Assembly (NCBI GenBank): GCA_026745465.1
Contig: JACYXH010000129.1
Coordinates: 580,001 to 644,000 of the forward strand
DNA from: Lota lota
Lineage: Eukaryota; Chordata; Actinopteri; Gadiformes; Lotidae
Length of the DNA: 64,000 nt
Direction: 5' to 3'
This document shows positions 35,301 to 50,024 of this stretch, in pieces. Within the stretch, counting starts at the first letter, position 1; each line of letters begins with the position of its first letter. The notes beneath the pieces were generated by a model that was not told the DNA's origin, searched no databases, and saw nothing but the letters and a program-made list of their open reading frames with translations. A program made the position numbers and the translations under genes.

Positions 35301-36069
35301 TCTCAATACTTCCACCTAATACATTATGTTTTAACTTTTATCTATAGCCCCTGACTTGCATTAGCAGATTTCTCAGTGAGAATGACAGCATTTGCTAGAC
35401 TTCTGTGTCTTTCTCCCAGCAACAGCGCAGCATTTTTGATTATTTTGGTTATTTTGGTCTTTCAAAGGAGAGGACCTGAAACATAAGTGACATAATGGGA
35501 TGTTTCTTGTTTTATTTGTTATTATTTTGAAATATGAATTAGCATAGTCCTTCAACAGCCCTTAACATCAAAGTGACTAATTAGCTACACATTTTTTCAA
35601 AGCCAAGATCATTTATCATTATTTATGTTGTGTAGCTAGGTAGCTTACATGCCATTAACATCAGATAATCACGGTGCATGAAACGCTAACACTGTTGCAA
35701 TTAGAAATCAATGTAATTATTACCTGAGAAAGCTAGACTTTGAAAGTATCCAACCGTAAAAATGCAGCCCCTCCTTTCAGGCCATCCTCCAAAGCCACTC
35801 CCCTAAAACACGTCACTAGCTAGCTAGCTTTAGCAACAGGACCGCCTAGCCTTGCGCTAGATCTTTTTATTTTTAAGGTGAGAACATTTGATTGGATTGC
35901 TGTTGGGATGTAGAGAGAATTTCAATGATATAAAAAATAAATAAATAAATATATATATATATATATGAAAATATGACAGACATTTTGTATTTGAGGTGAT
36001 TAGAGAGAGAAAAAGAGCCATCATTGTATATGAAGACACGTACAAACACACCCCAAACCCATTAACCTC
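35301..36069. other. unique AT-rich DNA
   Basis: AAAT/AT simple repeat at about 35930-35966 and CTAGCTAGCTAGC near 35816. No gene recognised. Confidence 0.4.
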
Positions 36070-36290
36070 CCCACACATTAATTAGTCCCTCATCCTCAAT
36101 TCATAATGTTGAGTCAAGAAATTGACGTTAATTTAGATCTAATTAGGCTTTTGCTCTGCTCTGATATGCTAAGCAGCCCACGTCAAACTGATCTGTTCTT
36201 CAGCCGTCCCCGAGGCCCTGCTTACTGTCTAGCCACGGTGCACAAGAGGGGAGCCCAGGGAACCTTTGTTAGCTCCTCAGGGCACTAGAT
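36070..36290. promoter_or_regulatory. candidate regulatory block
   Basis: CATTAATTAG (36077-36086), TTGACGTTAATTTAG (about 36122-36136) and TCTAATTAGG (36138-36147) lie within 80 bp of unique sequence. This is one of the denser homeodomain-core clusters of the window. Confidence 0.38.
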
Positions 36291-36607
36291 GCTATCGTTT
36301 GTTGTTTGTTAAACGGCTAATTCACACACAGATCGCAACTAAACAATTGTGTTCAGTCAACAGTTGTTAAATAAATGTCCCGTTATTGTGGCTTTCTTTT
36401 ATTTTATTAAGTGGCAGTATAAATTGTCGGTTGGCAACTCTTACCATGTTTCCTTATAATGTCAACCTGGATTTGCCTTAAAAAAATACTTTGATTTTGA
36501 TTATGATAGATTATTCTAATAGCAGTTTACTTACATTTTGTATTTACTACAATAATGTTAAAGTAGGAAATATACCATATATCTAACAGGAACTTAGAGT
36601 GGTAACA

Positions 36608-36664
<57 letters not shown>

Positions 36665-36739
36665 TTTTGTTGTCCACATCATTTGTCACGACATTAGATC
36701 CGGATGTTTCATATGGAAAATAATCAAATCTAAACTGTT
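36291..36739. repeat. AT-rich DNA with a (TA)25 array
   Basis: The TA array spans 36611-36661. The flanks are unique AT-rich sequence. Confidence 0.85.
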
Positions 36740-36965
36740 GCTTCCACTAGAGACTCCATTAGCATGCTGATAGCAATCTGGACATTTTACTTTGTGTGGT
36801 CAAAGACTAGTGGCTGCTTATCGGATGCACCACCAAAAACCATTAGCAAATTGGCAAGTCCATTCTGGTCGCGGCTATTAGCCTAGCCTTAATTAGCCGG
36901 GGCTTAATTCCATTCCTCCTGTCGTTGCTGAGTATAATACGCTAACAGAGACAATGAACAATATT
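36740..36965. promoter_or_regulatory. candidate regulatory block
   Basis: Contains GTGTGGTCAAAGAC (near 36796, a TCF/LEF-like TCAAAG), repeated CATTAGCA words (36758 and 36841) and CTTAATTAGC (36888-36897) followed by GGGGCTTAATTCC. Unique and non-coding. Confidence 0.38.
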
Positions 36966-37412
36966 CCTCCCAACACTGAAATTTAAATATAGACATTTAA
37001 GATGGATATTTCAATCCTATCCTTGTCCACGCTGTTACAATAGTTGTAGTCAAAAACAACAGAAACTGAATAGCAGAACAACATTTGTCATATTGAGTAA
37101 ATACCATTGAGGGAACGTCGGTTAAATTCCACAATAATTTCCAAACTATGATTTCACCCTACCTCCCCAAACCCTAAAGGTGGACTGATGCCCGGAGATG
37201 GTCTTGGTTCTCTAGTCTCTGGGGACCAGGGACCTAAATGCAGGTCCAACGATCAAAATGCAAATGATGAAACTGAAGCGAGAGAAAAACGTGTACGCCC
37301 TTCACCCTGGATGGGGTTGACAGTGTCACACCAACCAAATATTAAACTACTTTGATTTGACCTTTACATAAAAAACAGGTGACGTTCTAAGCAGACCGTA
37401 CTGGATGTTGAT
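36966..37412. other. unique DNA
   Basis: No feature recognised. Confidence 0.35.
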
Positions 37413-37790
37413 ATGAAAGGAGAAGGAGTGGCCATCATTGGTACCGCAGATCTGGATAAGAAGGACAGAGGGAAGCAAGTCTTGGAATGGAATGGATGCA
37501 AGTGTGACACATGGGGCACATCTTGCTATCCAAGGACCAGCCGTGGTGAGGTGGTCATTAATAGGTGTTGGAGATTGATTGACAATGCAGCCCTTCCGCT
37601 AAGATATTTTGGATCAGTAGCCAGTAATATAATTCTCATTAGAATCCTACCCAACCTGTTGCCGGTTGGTTACCTGTTGCCACGAAGTGTGGTGTTTCAT
37701 TTGCGGATGGCGTCTGTCATTGAATTCGTATCACACATTCCTTTGAAGAGAACATATGGCCCACTAACACTGGCAGAGACCTCTAGCTAA
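37413..37790 (+). other. unassigned 125-codon open frame
   Basis: The longest frame with complex, non-repetitive translation that is not a transposon piece (starts MKGEGVAIIGTADLDKK, ends GPLTLAETSS). I recognise no domain, signal peptide or membrane helix, and see no TATA/CCAAT block upstream or polyadenylation signal close downstream. TGATTGACAATG inside it (about 37575) is a PBX/MEIS-like site, so it may be regulatory DNA open by chance. A lone exon cannot be excluded. Confidence 0.15.
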
Positions 37791-38858
37791 TTCAATATGG
37801 CGCTTTTGTTTTAGAAAACAGACGCACAGTGTCTTTCTCATCAGATGTGTTGGACTGCAAAATTCCAATTGAAATCAAAGCAATTTCTCTCTCAGGCCAA
37901 CTTTTAGTTTTTATTTTATTTTATTTATGTTGGCCATCTGATTTGAGTTGATTCCATAGTTTGGTTACCGCCAGAATTGTTGTCCTCTGCGTTTTCTTTT
38001 GGCCCTTCTTCAGTTTTGCTTGTTTATTTGCTTTTCCTTTTAGATGGGACTGGGGGTGCGGAGGAGAGTTTTTGGGTTGTGAATCACGCGGCGTTGGTCT
38101 GCAGTCAAATTGGCAGTGAAATCCACCACGCTATTTGGCGCAAACAGTCAGAAGAGAGATGATGGCGTGAGCCGTTTATTACCGCATGGCGCCTTTGGAG
38201 AGAAGAGATAAAATAGGAGGGAGGAGAGGAGAGAGGACGTGGGGAGAGGACAGGAGAGAGGCGGCTGACGAGCTGAGAGCCAGGGCAGCTCTTAGCTCCA
38301 GTGCATTAGTCCATTAGATGCTTTTTATCCAACATTCAACAGATCTAAGGCCACACTAAGCGCATGGAGCAGGAAAGAACATGCATAAGTACTCAACTCC
38401 CGTGGAACATGCCCAATTTGTCTGAATTACCCATGATGCACAGAGGCTTCTGTTCTGGGCGACACCTAACTTAGAAAAACTGGCCGTTAGTATTATTTAG
38501 AAATTTTAATTATTTAATTATGTTGGATTAGAAATAACTCAAATATGCAGTTTGCGTGCTTACTAAAACCCCTCTGCAATCTCCAGGCGTACAGATATCG
38601 ACCAAGTAAGGACACAAGAGACATATCATTGGCCTCTACTCTCGCAAAATTAAGCATTAACAAATTTTAAAGAGCATTCCGAGATAGTAATACACATGCA
38701 TATGTTAGCGAAAGGAGTACAAAATATTATCTACTCATGTGTGGCTATCACAGGAAGGTATTTTTGATCAATAACAGCTTGGCTGAGTGGAGGCTGGATA
38801 ACCGAATCAAGACAGTGACAAAGGGACCGCGCGAGACAAGGCTGTCGCTCAACACACA
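37791..38858. other. unique DNA
   Basis: Purine-rich patch at 38205-38270. ATGCTTTTTATCCAA near 38320 recalls a SINE tail, but too little is left to call. Repeated AATTATTTAATTATG at 38508-38522. Confidence 0.35.
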
Positions 38859-39052
38859 GTGTATGAAAAGCAAGCAGACAAGCAGCCGCAAAGATGCCCG
38901 CCTTTACTTTGAAGGAGCCACAGAGTACAGGAGTCCCCCTTCTCAAGAGCTCTGCATGAAAACAGCTACTTTATAGGAAGGTTGGCTGGAGCACGGTCAG
39001 ATAAAAGCTCAATGTTACTCAATAGAAACATTGTCTAACCTTTAGTTAGAGT
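38859..39052 (+). repeat. 195-bp repeat, copy A
   Basis: Runs from GTGTATGAAAAGCAAGCAG to CTAACCTTTAGTTAGAGTT. An inverted copy lies at 42313-42508 with about 90 percent or better identity by eye. After this copy come 47 unique bases and then a 180-bp CT array. It has no coding capacity beyond a shared open segment of about 30 codons (SSRKDARLYFEGATEYRSPP), which may be incidental. The family is unknown to me. Confidence 0.9.
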
Positions 39053-39099
39053 TTCTCACCACCAAAACAAGAGACTGACCCAGCTAACATAATTTGGAT

Positions 39100-39870
<771 letters not shown>

Positions 39871-39896
<26 letters not shown>
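39871..39896. repeat. poly-G run, 26 nt
   Basis: G homopolymer after AGGCTT. Confidence 0.95.
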
Positions 39897-39901
<5 letters not shown>

Positions 39902-40229
39902 CGGATTCTCCAGGACTTTCTCCCTAAGCGTTTACAGCCGGCCGAGCAGGCAGGATAGGATGGTCTGTCCACAGATCTCTCCTGGCCAGATGTCAGCGCT
40001 CTCCTTCCCCTCTAAATAAGAAATACTGATCTGATTATACGTGGCACCCCGGGGGAAACAGGCAGATTGACAGGGGAGCCTGTCAATCGGAGTGAATCTC
40101 TGTCACATTTACCGCTCCACTGTCACACAGCCCCGTCCCCACATGTCGCAGGCGGAAGACAAGAATTATGCATTTACAGAACAACAGTGAATGACTACTA
40201 TAGGAGAGGGCATTACTATGTTATGGGTT
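39897..40229. other. unique DNA
   Basis: A short inverted pair, GATTGACAGGGGAGCC / GCCTGTCAATCGG, sits at about 40066-40091. No gene recognised. Confidence 0.35.
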
Positions 40230-40560
40230 TTGCATGCTGGGAGAGAGAGAGGGAGAGATTAATAAATAAAGAGGGAAAGAGAAGGAGGCCTTGAGAGATA
40301 AGAGATGGAGGATGAGATGTGAGAGACAGGTGGGCAAAGATAGATTAGACGAGGGAAGACACATACAAGGAAAACATGGGGAGAGGGAGACAAAGAGGGT
40401 GAAATGGCGAGAGACAGAATTAAAGAGAGAGGGAAAGAAACAGAGGGAAAAAATAAACAGCGAAGGACGGATGGGGCGAGAGAAATAGAGATGAAGCAAT
40501 AAGACAAACCGAGGGAGAGATGTAGACACAAAAGAGAACCCGAGACAGGCGAGATAACTA
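40230..40560. repeat. purine-rich tract
   Basis: Irregular GAGAGA and GGGAAAGA words. Minus-strand frames are Ser/Leu/Pro-rich artefacts. Confidence 0.8.
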
Positions 40561-40609
40561 AAATCAGTGGAAAACGGACCGCATTACACCCATATAGATG
40601 GCAGCAGAG

Positions 40610-40835
40610 GAAAGCGATTGATGCTAACATGATAGCAGGGTTGGAGGTACTTTATCCCGATCATTTCCCTGCTTGTCAGCGCATGGAGTTTGACCCTTGG
40701 CTCAACGCGCTGCCCGTGAATCAGTGGAGCTGGGTAAACATTTCGCCGATAAATAACCATAATTAAAAAAGATACTGGTTTTCGCGTAAATGAGGTAATC
40801 AATTAGGGTCGCATTTGGTATTCATGCGCTGCTGC
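40610..40835. promoter_or_regulatory. candidate regulatory block
   Basis: CCATAATTAAAA (40757-40768), GGTAATCAATTAGGG (about 40795-40808) and TTTGACCCTTGG (about 40689) lie in unique sequence, with GATAAATAACC between. No coding potential. Confidence 0.35.
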
Positions 40836-41629
<794 letters not shown>

Positions 41630-41745
41630 CATAGAGGGGTGGCTGGGTGGGTGGATGGCTGGATGGATATAGAGAGATGGAGAGATAGATAAGAGGACGT
41701 ACACTTGGAAATACAGATGGATGGATAGATGGAGGAAAGGATAGA
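41630..41745. repeat. degenerate GGAT/GGTG tetranucleotide tract
   Basis: GGGTGGATGGCTGGATGGATA followed by imperfect GATA and GATGGATGG words. Similar in kind to 5062-5275. Confidence 0.85.
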
Positions 41746-41824
41746 GCTTGGTGTGTGTGTGGATGATGGCTGGTTTAAGCTGCCTCACCTGGCCGAGTCA
41801 GACTGATTGGACTCTGGAGGTCTT

Positions 41825-42205
41825 TCTCAATCTGCCTTCTTGTCTGTACTTGTGTTCTTGTGTCCTTGTGAAACGTCATCTTTTGCGGACCAAGTACTGT
41901 CCCAATACACAAGTTTGCATTTCGCAAAGAATGGTTAAAATTCCCGGAAGTGTTCTCGACGGACCCATTTTACCAAGGATGCATCTGTTGGTAGATATCC
42001 CAGCATTCATTTCGGCATTCAAGCGAGGAGCGGCAAGCAGCAAAGCAGAACAACGGAATGTTTTTACAATTTCTGTACGCTATTTCATCATTAAATTCAC
42101 TACTGACAATTGTTATGCGCGGAATCAACTGTCGATTTTGAATATTAGCAGTTACGGGAAATGACGGCGAATCGAAAATGTGCATCAACGTCAATGAGTC
42201 GAGAA
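41825..42205. mobile_element. possible non-autonomous DNA transposon, family uncertain
   Basis: The stretch with TGTACTTGTGTTCTTGTGTCCTTGTG and GCGGACCAAGTACTGTCCC is reminiscent of moderately repeated fish DNA-transposon sequence, but I cannot name the family. No terminal inverted repeat or target duplication was found. It could be ordinary unique DNA. Confidence 0.22.
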
Positions 42206-42207
42206 GC

Positions 42208-42312
<105 letters not shown>

Positions 42313-42508
42313 AACTCTAACTAAAGGTTAGACAATGTTTTTATTGAGTAACATTGAGCTTTTATCAAACTGTGCTCCAGCCAACCTTCCCATAAAGTAG
42401 CAGTTTTCATGCAGAGCTCTTGAGAAGGGGGACTCCAGTACTCTGTGGCTCCTTCAAAGTAAAGGCGGGGATCTTTGCGGCTGCTTGTCTGCTTGCTTCT
42501 CATACACC
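42313..42508 (-). repeat. 195-bp repeat, copy B (inverted)
   Basis: Reverse complement of 38859-39052, ending where similarity to CTTGCTTCTCATACAC stops. The side that meets CT sequence in copy A meets GA (CT on the minus strand) directly here, so both copies carry the same polypyrimidine tail. That favours an interspersed element with a CT-type tail, although an inverted local duplication is also possible. Confidence 0.9.
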
Positions 42509-44071
<1,563 letters not shown>

Positions 44072-44122
<51 letters not shown>

Positions 44123-44176
44123 TGTGGCTTTTGTGTGCGTGCAAAGTGTGTTTCTGTGTGAAGTGTGGGCATGTGG

Positions 44177-44259
<83 letters not shown>
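44072..44259. repeat. two (TG)n arrays separated by 60 bp
   Basis: Arrays at about 44072-44118 and 44178-44258. AGAAGTGTG and GAAGTGTGG words precede both. Confidence 0.95.
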
Positions 44260-44262
<3 letters not shown>

Positions 44263-44664
44263 TTCTGTGAGTCGTTCTGTTTACTGTGCCATCACGGTCA
44301 AGAGGCCAACACAACTCAGGCTTTTCCCCTCCCCAACCCTATTTTGAGTTTGTAAACACAATCACGCTCCTTAAATTGGGTCCACATTCCGTAGCGTGAA
44401 CATGGTCTCACTAATGGATGGCAAGGCTCGATCTCTCCGCCTTTCGAAATACTTACAATAACAAGCGCATTATGAGCAAAACTTTCCTCGTGTAAATACG
44501 GACTGTAAGTAAGAATCACCGGGAGGAGGATCTGAAGAAGCCATCCAGATGTTGAGTGCTCTCTCTGTGCTAGGACTACCCCGTGAACTCTTTCACTCGG
44601 GATCCATGGCAACGTGTCGGGCTTATAGGACAACGCACAGAACATGGGTTCACTCAAACATGCA

Positions 44665-44668
<4 letters not shown>
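44260..44668. other. unique DNA
   Basis: No feature recognised. Confidence 0.35.
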
Positions 44669-44711
<43 letters not shown>

Positions 44712-44971
44712 AAACAAGCACACATGCACAAATGCGAACAAAGGGCCGGGTGATGTGGTCAGCGGTGTATTGTATCCAGGTATTATTTGAGATAAGACGC
44801 AGGACGACGCAGTTCGGCATCTACACTCGGAGCCACGGAGAGTTGGCGGGGATTTTAGATTGAAGTCTGGACTCCACCATTCGCAATGAAGATGTTCTTT
44901 CTTCTAAATATTGATCTAAGCATCTGAGATCCCAGGCAACGCAAGAACACATCCATTGACACACACAGACA

Positions 44972-45006
<35 letters not shown>

Positions 45007-45090
45007 CCTCCACACCTACATACACCCCCACCTAACCACACACAGACAGACCGACCGACCGATAGACAGAGAGAAAGAAAGAGACACACC
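44669..45090. repeat. CA arrays and GACA/CCGA words
   Basis: (CA)n at about 44671-44703 and 44975-45004, with CCGACCGACCGA near 45050 and unique sequence between. Confidence 0.8.
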
Positions 45091-45413
45091 GCATCTGTTG
45101 TAGTCGGGGATTTTCCATTTGACAAAGGAGCTGGCAGAACTGGCTCGCTAGTTAGACTCATCTCCTCACAGAAAAAGAACAGTGGCTTCATCCACACCCC
45201 CACAACCCCATCCGTCCCTCCTGTGGAAGATGAATCCGACCTAACGACCTTCACTGACAGCAGTAATTCTATCAGGGTCCAATCAGCTTCAGCAATTAGC
45301 TGTTCTTTGAGAGTCTGGGAGATGGTGTGCAGATCCTAACGAGGGTCAATTAGGGAGTCTGGAGCCGAGATGGACTCACTTTATATCATGATCTAACCCC
45401 TCCACCACCACCA
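45091..45413. other. unique DNA
   Basis: CAATTAGCTG and GGTCAATTAGGG near 45292 and 45345 are homeodomain-like cores. Otherwise nothing recognised. Confidence 0.3.
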
Positions 45414-45440
45414 CCCCCCCCCCCCCCCCCCCCCCCCCCC
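45414..45440. repeat. poly-C run, 27 nt
   Basis: Follows (CCA)n at 45402-45413. Confidence 0.95.
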
Positions 45441-46000
45441 ATCTCCTGTCACCAGTTGCCTCGCCTTTCCCTCTGTAATCACATAATATAAATGTATCTG
45501 GCTATTGCGCCTTTACCTCCATTCTCCTCCCTCCCTCTCCTTTTGTTCTGTTATCTCTCCGTCTGTTTGTCTCTCACTCTTCTCATCCCCTTAACTTCTT
45601 TGTTTGGGATTTCAAGCACATACCAGTTAAATATCGGATTCTGTGTGTGTGTGCGTGTGTGTAAAAAAAAAACGTCTGATTTGATGCATGATGTAATGAA
45701 TAATTGTATGTTCTTTCTTTCCTTTTGTCAGTCTGTTTGTTTTCTCTCTTACTTTTCTACACCCTTCTCCCTGAAATGACCGTGGAAGTGTATCAACTTC
45801 ATACCGTGGACATTGGCGTTACTTTATGTTTTGACTTATTTCCCACGAGACGACCCAACCAGACAAGATATTTCTCCTACTCACGAACCATTCAACTGCG
45901 GCGGAGAACTGCGTAACATCCCTGTGCCGTAGAACTTCAAACAAAGAAGACAAATGAGACACGCCTACACCACAATCTTTCACAAACAGAAAAACAATGG
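45441..46000. other. unique DNA, partly pyrimidine-rich
   Basis: No gene or named repeat. Confidence 0.35.
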
Positions 46001-46630
46001 GGCTTCAGTCTGCCGAAGATTTTCCCTGCCGTGTATTTAGAACCTTAGGCCAAATCAGTTTGTTAGGTTTTGATGACGTAACAAACTGAATGATGACATC
46101 ATTTAAACAATGTGTGTGGCTTCAGTCTAACTTTAACTTTTTTTTTCTGTCAGGCATTCAGAACCTGTGACTCAAACAACGTGCTGGCTTTTGATGAACA
46201 CACACACACAGAAGCTGTTATGTTAGGTGCCGATCACCCATAAAACGTTTGCAGGCTGTAAAACGTGAGAGGTACTGTCTTTTCGTTGAAGCCTATAGAA
46301 AAGCAGAGCAGCACGCTGCGCCATTTGAATGTTGCAAAGCAACCACAGATCTACAACTAAGCCTAGAATGGAGTTGGGCGCCTTTTCCTCAAGTTGAGCT
46401 TTTTCTTCAACACTGGGCGTCTAGGGTGCACCCCCCAAAAACGCGAGGCGCTCAGCAACGCAAAAGCAGGGAGTAAAATACTCTTGGTTCCCATTGAGAA
46501 CAATTACAAAATGGCAGTTCACAGCTGTTAAAAAGCGTTCTGTGTGATCTGGCCTTAGCCATCCACACCTTTCTCTGCCTTGCACTAAGAACCACTGCCA
46601 AAACAGATTGCCAGGTATTGATGACATCCC
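46001..46630. repeat. three degenerate ~117-bp units split by a MITE
   Basis: Units start near 46001 and 46118 (both GGCTTCAGTCT) and about 46558. Each runs through an AGAACC word (46040, 46160 and 46586) to (T)TTGATGA (46069, 46190 and 46617). The third unit lies beyond the MITE at 46226-46554, so the insertion separated it from the first two. Confidence 0.6.
46226..46554. mobile_element. PIF/Harbinger-like MITE, 329 bp
   Basis: TTA trinucleotides flank both ends (46223-46225 and 46555-46557), the target-site type of PIF/Harbinger elements. The right end read inward (GGCCAGATCACACAGAACGC) and the left end (GGTGCCGATCACCCATAAAACG) form an imperfect inverted repeat. Internal words GAGGCGCTCAGCAACGC and AACTTGAG recall a common fish repeat. 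It has no coding capacity. Confidence 0.6.
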
Positions 46631-46739
46631 ATACCGAAAAAATACATTCCAAACTAAGAAACAGTTATTCATCGTAACTGATACAGCGAGTTGTACAGTG
46701 TGTGCTGTCCAAAGCGTTTTTTTTATTTTTTAAGGAATG

Positions 46740-47220
46740 CTTTATTTAATATTTTATCTAAATTCATTCATGGCCTTAATGCTCAGATCGTGATTATAGC
46801 TGTGTATTCATTTCCTCTACGATGCACATAATGCACTCTGGGAATGGATCAAGTGCATTATATCACAGAGTAAACAGGGCGGATGCAGACTCTCAGCTCA
46901 TTGCCACACAGATCTTAATTTACGATCACTTTACCTAAATGTTGTGGATAATCTGCTGCCTTAATGTATTCACTGGACAATTAAACAAACTCAAAATAAA
47001 TGTGAATTACAGAACTTTCTAATAAAGGCAAAAACAAACCAAAGAAAATGAACACCTATAGCATATTCATAGAGGCATTAGTTCGTTTTCTAATGCGATG
47101 GGATAAATTCCTGAACAGATTTAGCTCCGTGTTTTGCCATATGTCACCGCATCTACACAAATGACTCACAACGCAGCACAAATACACAATGAGGAATAAA
47201 TCCCGTCATCGTTGTGACTC
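46740..47220. promoter_or_regulatory. candidate AT-rich regulatory block
   Basis: Long unique stretch with TGATTATAGC (near 46792), CACATAATGCAC (near 46826), TCTTAATTTACG (near 46913) and GATAATCTGC. There is no simple repeat or ORF over almost 500 bp, which is unusual in this window. Confidence 0.33.
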
Positions 47221-47519
47221 TGAGCTTCGTTTAGAAGCAGGGGACACTGTGGGAAACTTGGGAAATAAAGCTGTTTGCAGAGGGATGTTCGAAGCTTCTT
47301 TTATTTTTTGTTACAGTAATACATCCCTTTTTTCTTTAATTTTCACTTAGGTTTGTGGGAGGGGTTGAGGCCTGTCCATGCCGGACTACGGTCATTATAC
47401 CCCAGTAGATATGTATGCAATCACACTCAATGGTCAAGGGCCACAAGACTTTGTTGGCACATGACCCCACTTCAAGTAGCCCGAGGATAAACTATAATGT
47501 TTTTTATAAAAAGGCAGAA
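47221..47519. other. unique DNA
   Basis: No feature recognised. May be the interior of the hAT-like fragment that follows. Confidence 0.3.
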
Positions 47520-47612
47520 GCTAAATATCGGCAAGCTTATACGTTAGAATTCTCCTGGGACCCAATCTGCATATCAGTTGGCTCCCACACCTAAGGTTGA
47601 GAAACACTGCTT
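47520..47612 (-). mobile_element. hAT-like terminus, minus strand
   Basis: Ends at CCTAAGGTTGAGAAACACTG; on the minus strand this reads CAGTGTTTCTCAACCTTAGG, a typical hAT-type terminal sequence, followed by GGGACC-like words. No matching left end is visible, so only one end survives. Confidence 0.4.
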
Positions 47613-47889
47613 TAAATAGGGATAACTGTGTGATAACGGTTAAGAGGTGTGTGTCAAACCCTTAAAACTGTAGATCCCAGCACGTATGTTATACACCCCA
47701 CATTATATCATACGCCCCAGTACAACTGGATGACAGACAGATGGCGAGAAGAAAAGAATCGCCCCACCCACCTTCCATCAACCAACCATTTCGTTCCGAA
47801 CTCTGAACCAAACCAGGCGACATCACTTGTCAGATTGTGACATCATCCCAATAGGCTGTCTCCGTCTGTTTCTGTGTATATGTGTGTTT

Positions 47890-47984
47890 CTGTTTGCGTG
47901 TGTGTGTGTGTCTGTCTGTCTCTGTGTGCGTGTGTGTGCGCGTGCTTGTCTGTCTCTGTGTGCACGTCTGTCTGTCTGCGAGTC

Positions 47985-48034
<50 letters not shown>

Positions 48035-48035
48035 T
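47890..48035. repeat. degenerate then perfect TG tract
   Basis: GTCTGTCTGTC and GTGTGTGCG words, then a perfect GT run at about 47990-48033. Confidence 0.9.
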
Positions 48036-48139
48036 CCCATCTGGCACTGAGGTGGGGGGGCGGGGGGGTCCTCCGAGACGTTGCTCTCTTCCAATGGCAG
48101 CCAGCACCACAACAATTAATATGAGGACGGTTGGGTTTC

Positions 48140-48242
<103 letters not shown>

Positions 48243-48309
48243 TTCTATACACACTGTCCCTTAAGAACAAATAACAGTGAACGCATCTGCTGTGCCATCG
48301 GGGAAGTGA

Positions 48310-48470
48310 GAGGTGTGTGTGTGTGTGTGTGTGTGTGTGGGGAGGGGGGGGGTAGTGTGTGATGCAGTCACACTCCAACTCCAATAGTGTCTGACGCAAT
48401 GCTCTTTTAAGCCCCTTCTTCTGAGGGAGTGATTGGGGGGGGGGGGGGGGGGTGGGGGGGGGGGGTATGG
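48310..48470. repeat. (GT)n with G-rich runs
   Basis: GT run at about 48314-48339 passing into GGGGAGGGGGGGGG, then a second G-rich run at about 48434-48465 with single T breaks. Confidence 0.9.
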
Positions 48471-48705
48471 CTCCTGCTATGCCTCCACAGTGGGACGAGT
48501 TTAGTTTGAAACGGACCGAGCAGCAGGGGACAGGGGTTCTGTCACACAACACGGCCGGTCTCCACGCCATTCACGGGCGCACTGCGTGACCGATGGTACG
48601 CACGCATGTCTGTGAGCGGTGTTTACCTGCAGCGCGTCACAAACAGCTTGCGTGCAATGTGAGGTAAATATTAAGGAAGAGATAATTGCACACAAGGGGG
48701 TAGGC

Positions 48706-48711
<6 letters not shown>
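48471..48711. other. unique DNA
   Basis: GTGAGGTAAATATTAAGG and GATAATTGCACAC at 48659-48694 are AT-rich unique words with possible homeodomain-type character. No gene recognised. Confidence 0.3.

Positions 48712-48767
<56 letters not shown>
48712..48767. repeat. (GT)n microsatellite, 56 bp
   Basis: Perfect array, followed by GTGTTAGGGA(A/G)GG words repeated near 48777 and 48804. A second, shorter TG run lies at 48841-48862. Confidence 0.95.
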
Positions 48768-48770
<3 letters not shown>

Positions 48771-48862
48771 GGAGGGTGTGTTAGGGAAGGGTGGGTTTGT
48801 GTGTGTTAGGGAGGGCATGGAATAAGGAGTGGGAATGGAAAGTGTGTGTGTGTGTGTGTGTG

Positions 48863-50024
48863 CGCTCACAAAACGTATATATGTATTGTGCAAAGGTTAT
48901 ATGCGTGTTTGTGTTTATGTATTTGTGTGTGTGGGCTGCTTATCTATCCGTGTGCAGCTGTGTGCGATTGTGTGCAGAGAGCTGTACATTTCGCAAACTC
49001 CACAGAGGGAAAAAAGTTGGCACAGGTGTCAAAAATACGTCTCTAATTAGCAAACAAACAAACAACTAAGCGAGCTCAGGTTAGGGCAGAGGAAGTGGGG
49101 CTGAGCCGAAGCCCATAGGAAAACAACTGTCACCGTCGATCACATGACTACATCATACGGGGACCATATTGTAGGGACAAAGAGGACACTGAATCCTTTT
49201 GATTTGAAAAATGACGTATTTTTGCCCTCCAAACCATTGTTTGGGGTTTTCTTTTCAAATAAGCTCAGTTTATTTATCTTTTTACTGCAGCCGCAGCTAG
49301 CTAATAGCTGGCAATCAAAATAAACTCTGGCGGAAAGACGGGCTGGCTATTGTTAGCTTCTTTGAGTTTCTGTGCTCGTGTTAATATATAGGGTGCCATC
49401 ACCTTTTATTATTTTATCTATCTAAAAATGTCACATCTTATGGGCTATTTAATAAGGGAATAATATGTTACATCTGTGGAATCTTACAGTGGTTGCCGGG
49501 TGACCGTTAAGCGCCAACTTATCAATTGCTAAAACAATGGATAGCTTCTATATTCCAGTATTTAATGTTTATTAGAAAACGTACATCAAATTAAAAACAT
49601 GCCATACGACTTTACATCAATGGTTTTGTTCAACTTTTTATCTAGAAATGCAGAAGTTAATCATAGCCGGCAATACTATTCTTGAGCAGACTAAAAACTG
49701 ATTAAAGGTGCTGTAATCTATATTTATTTGTTAAATGACTGTTAAATCGCTCTACATTCAGTGATCTATTTGTGACATAAGATCGTTCCTTATGTATGCT
49801 ATTTCCGTCAGAACACTATACTTAACTGTCCTGGTATACTGTGTAGTGGAGACTAAACGCACGGAAATGGCGTTCATGCACCTCCTGCATTTCTGAAATA
49901 GCGTTTACGCACCTCTAGCTGGCCTGTACGTGTCTACAGCAAAGAGCCGTTGTTTTACCAGTAGCACATTCAGAATTGAGCTGCACTATCAGTATTTACG
50001 GTACCTGTGACACAGTATCTGCTA
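48863..50024. other. unique AT-rich DNA, possibly an old transposon
   Basis: No simple repeat for over 1 kb. ATTAAAGGTGCTGTAATC near 49702 recalls the TTAAAGGTGC starts of piggyBac-type MITEs, and AACGCACGGAAATGGCGTTCATGCACCTC is followed by a similar half (near 49856-49915). The boundaries cannot be fixed. Confidence 0.3.

Noticed and set aside
38310-38350. SINE tail-like ATGCTTTTTATCCAA
   Set aside because: Match too short and without any further SINE sequence on either side.
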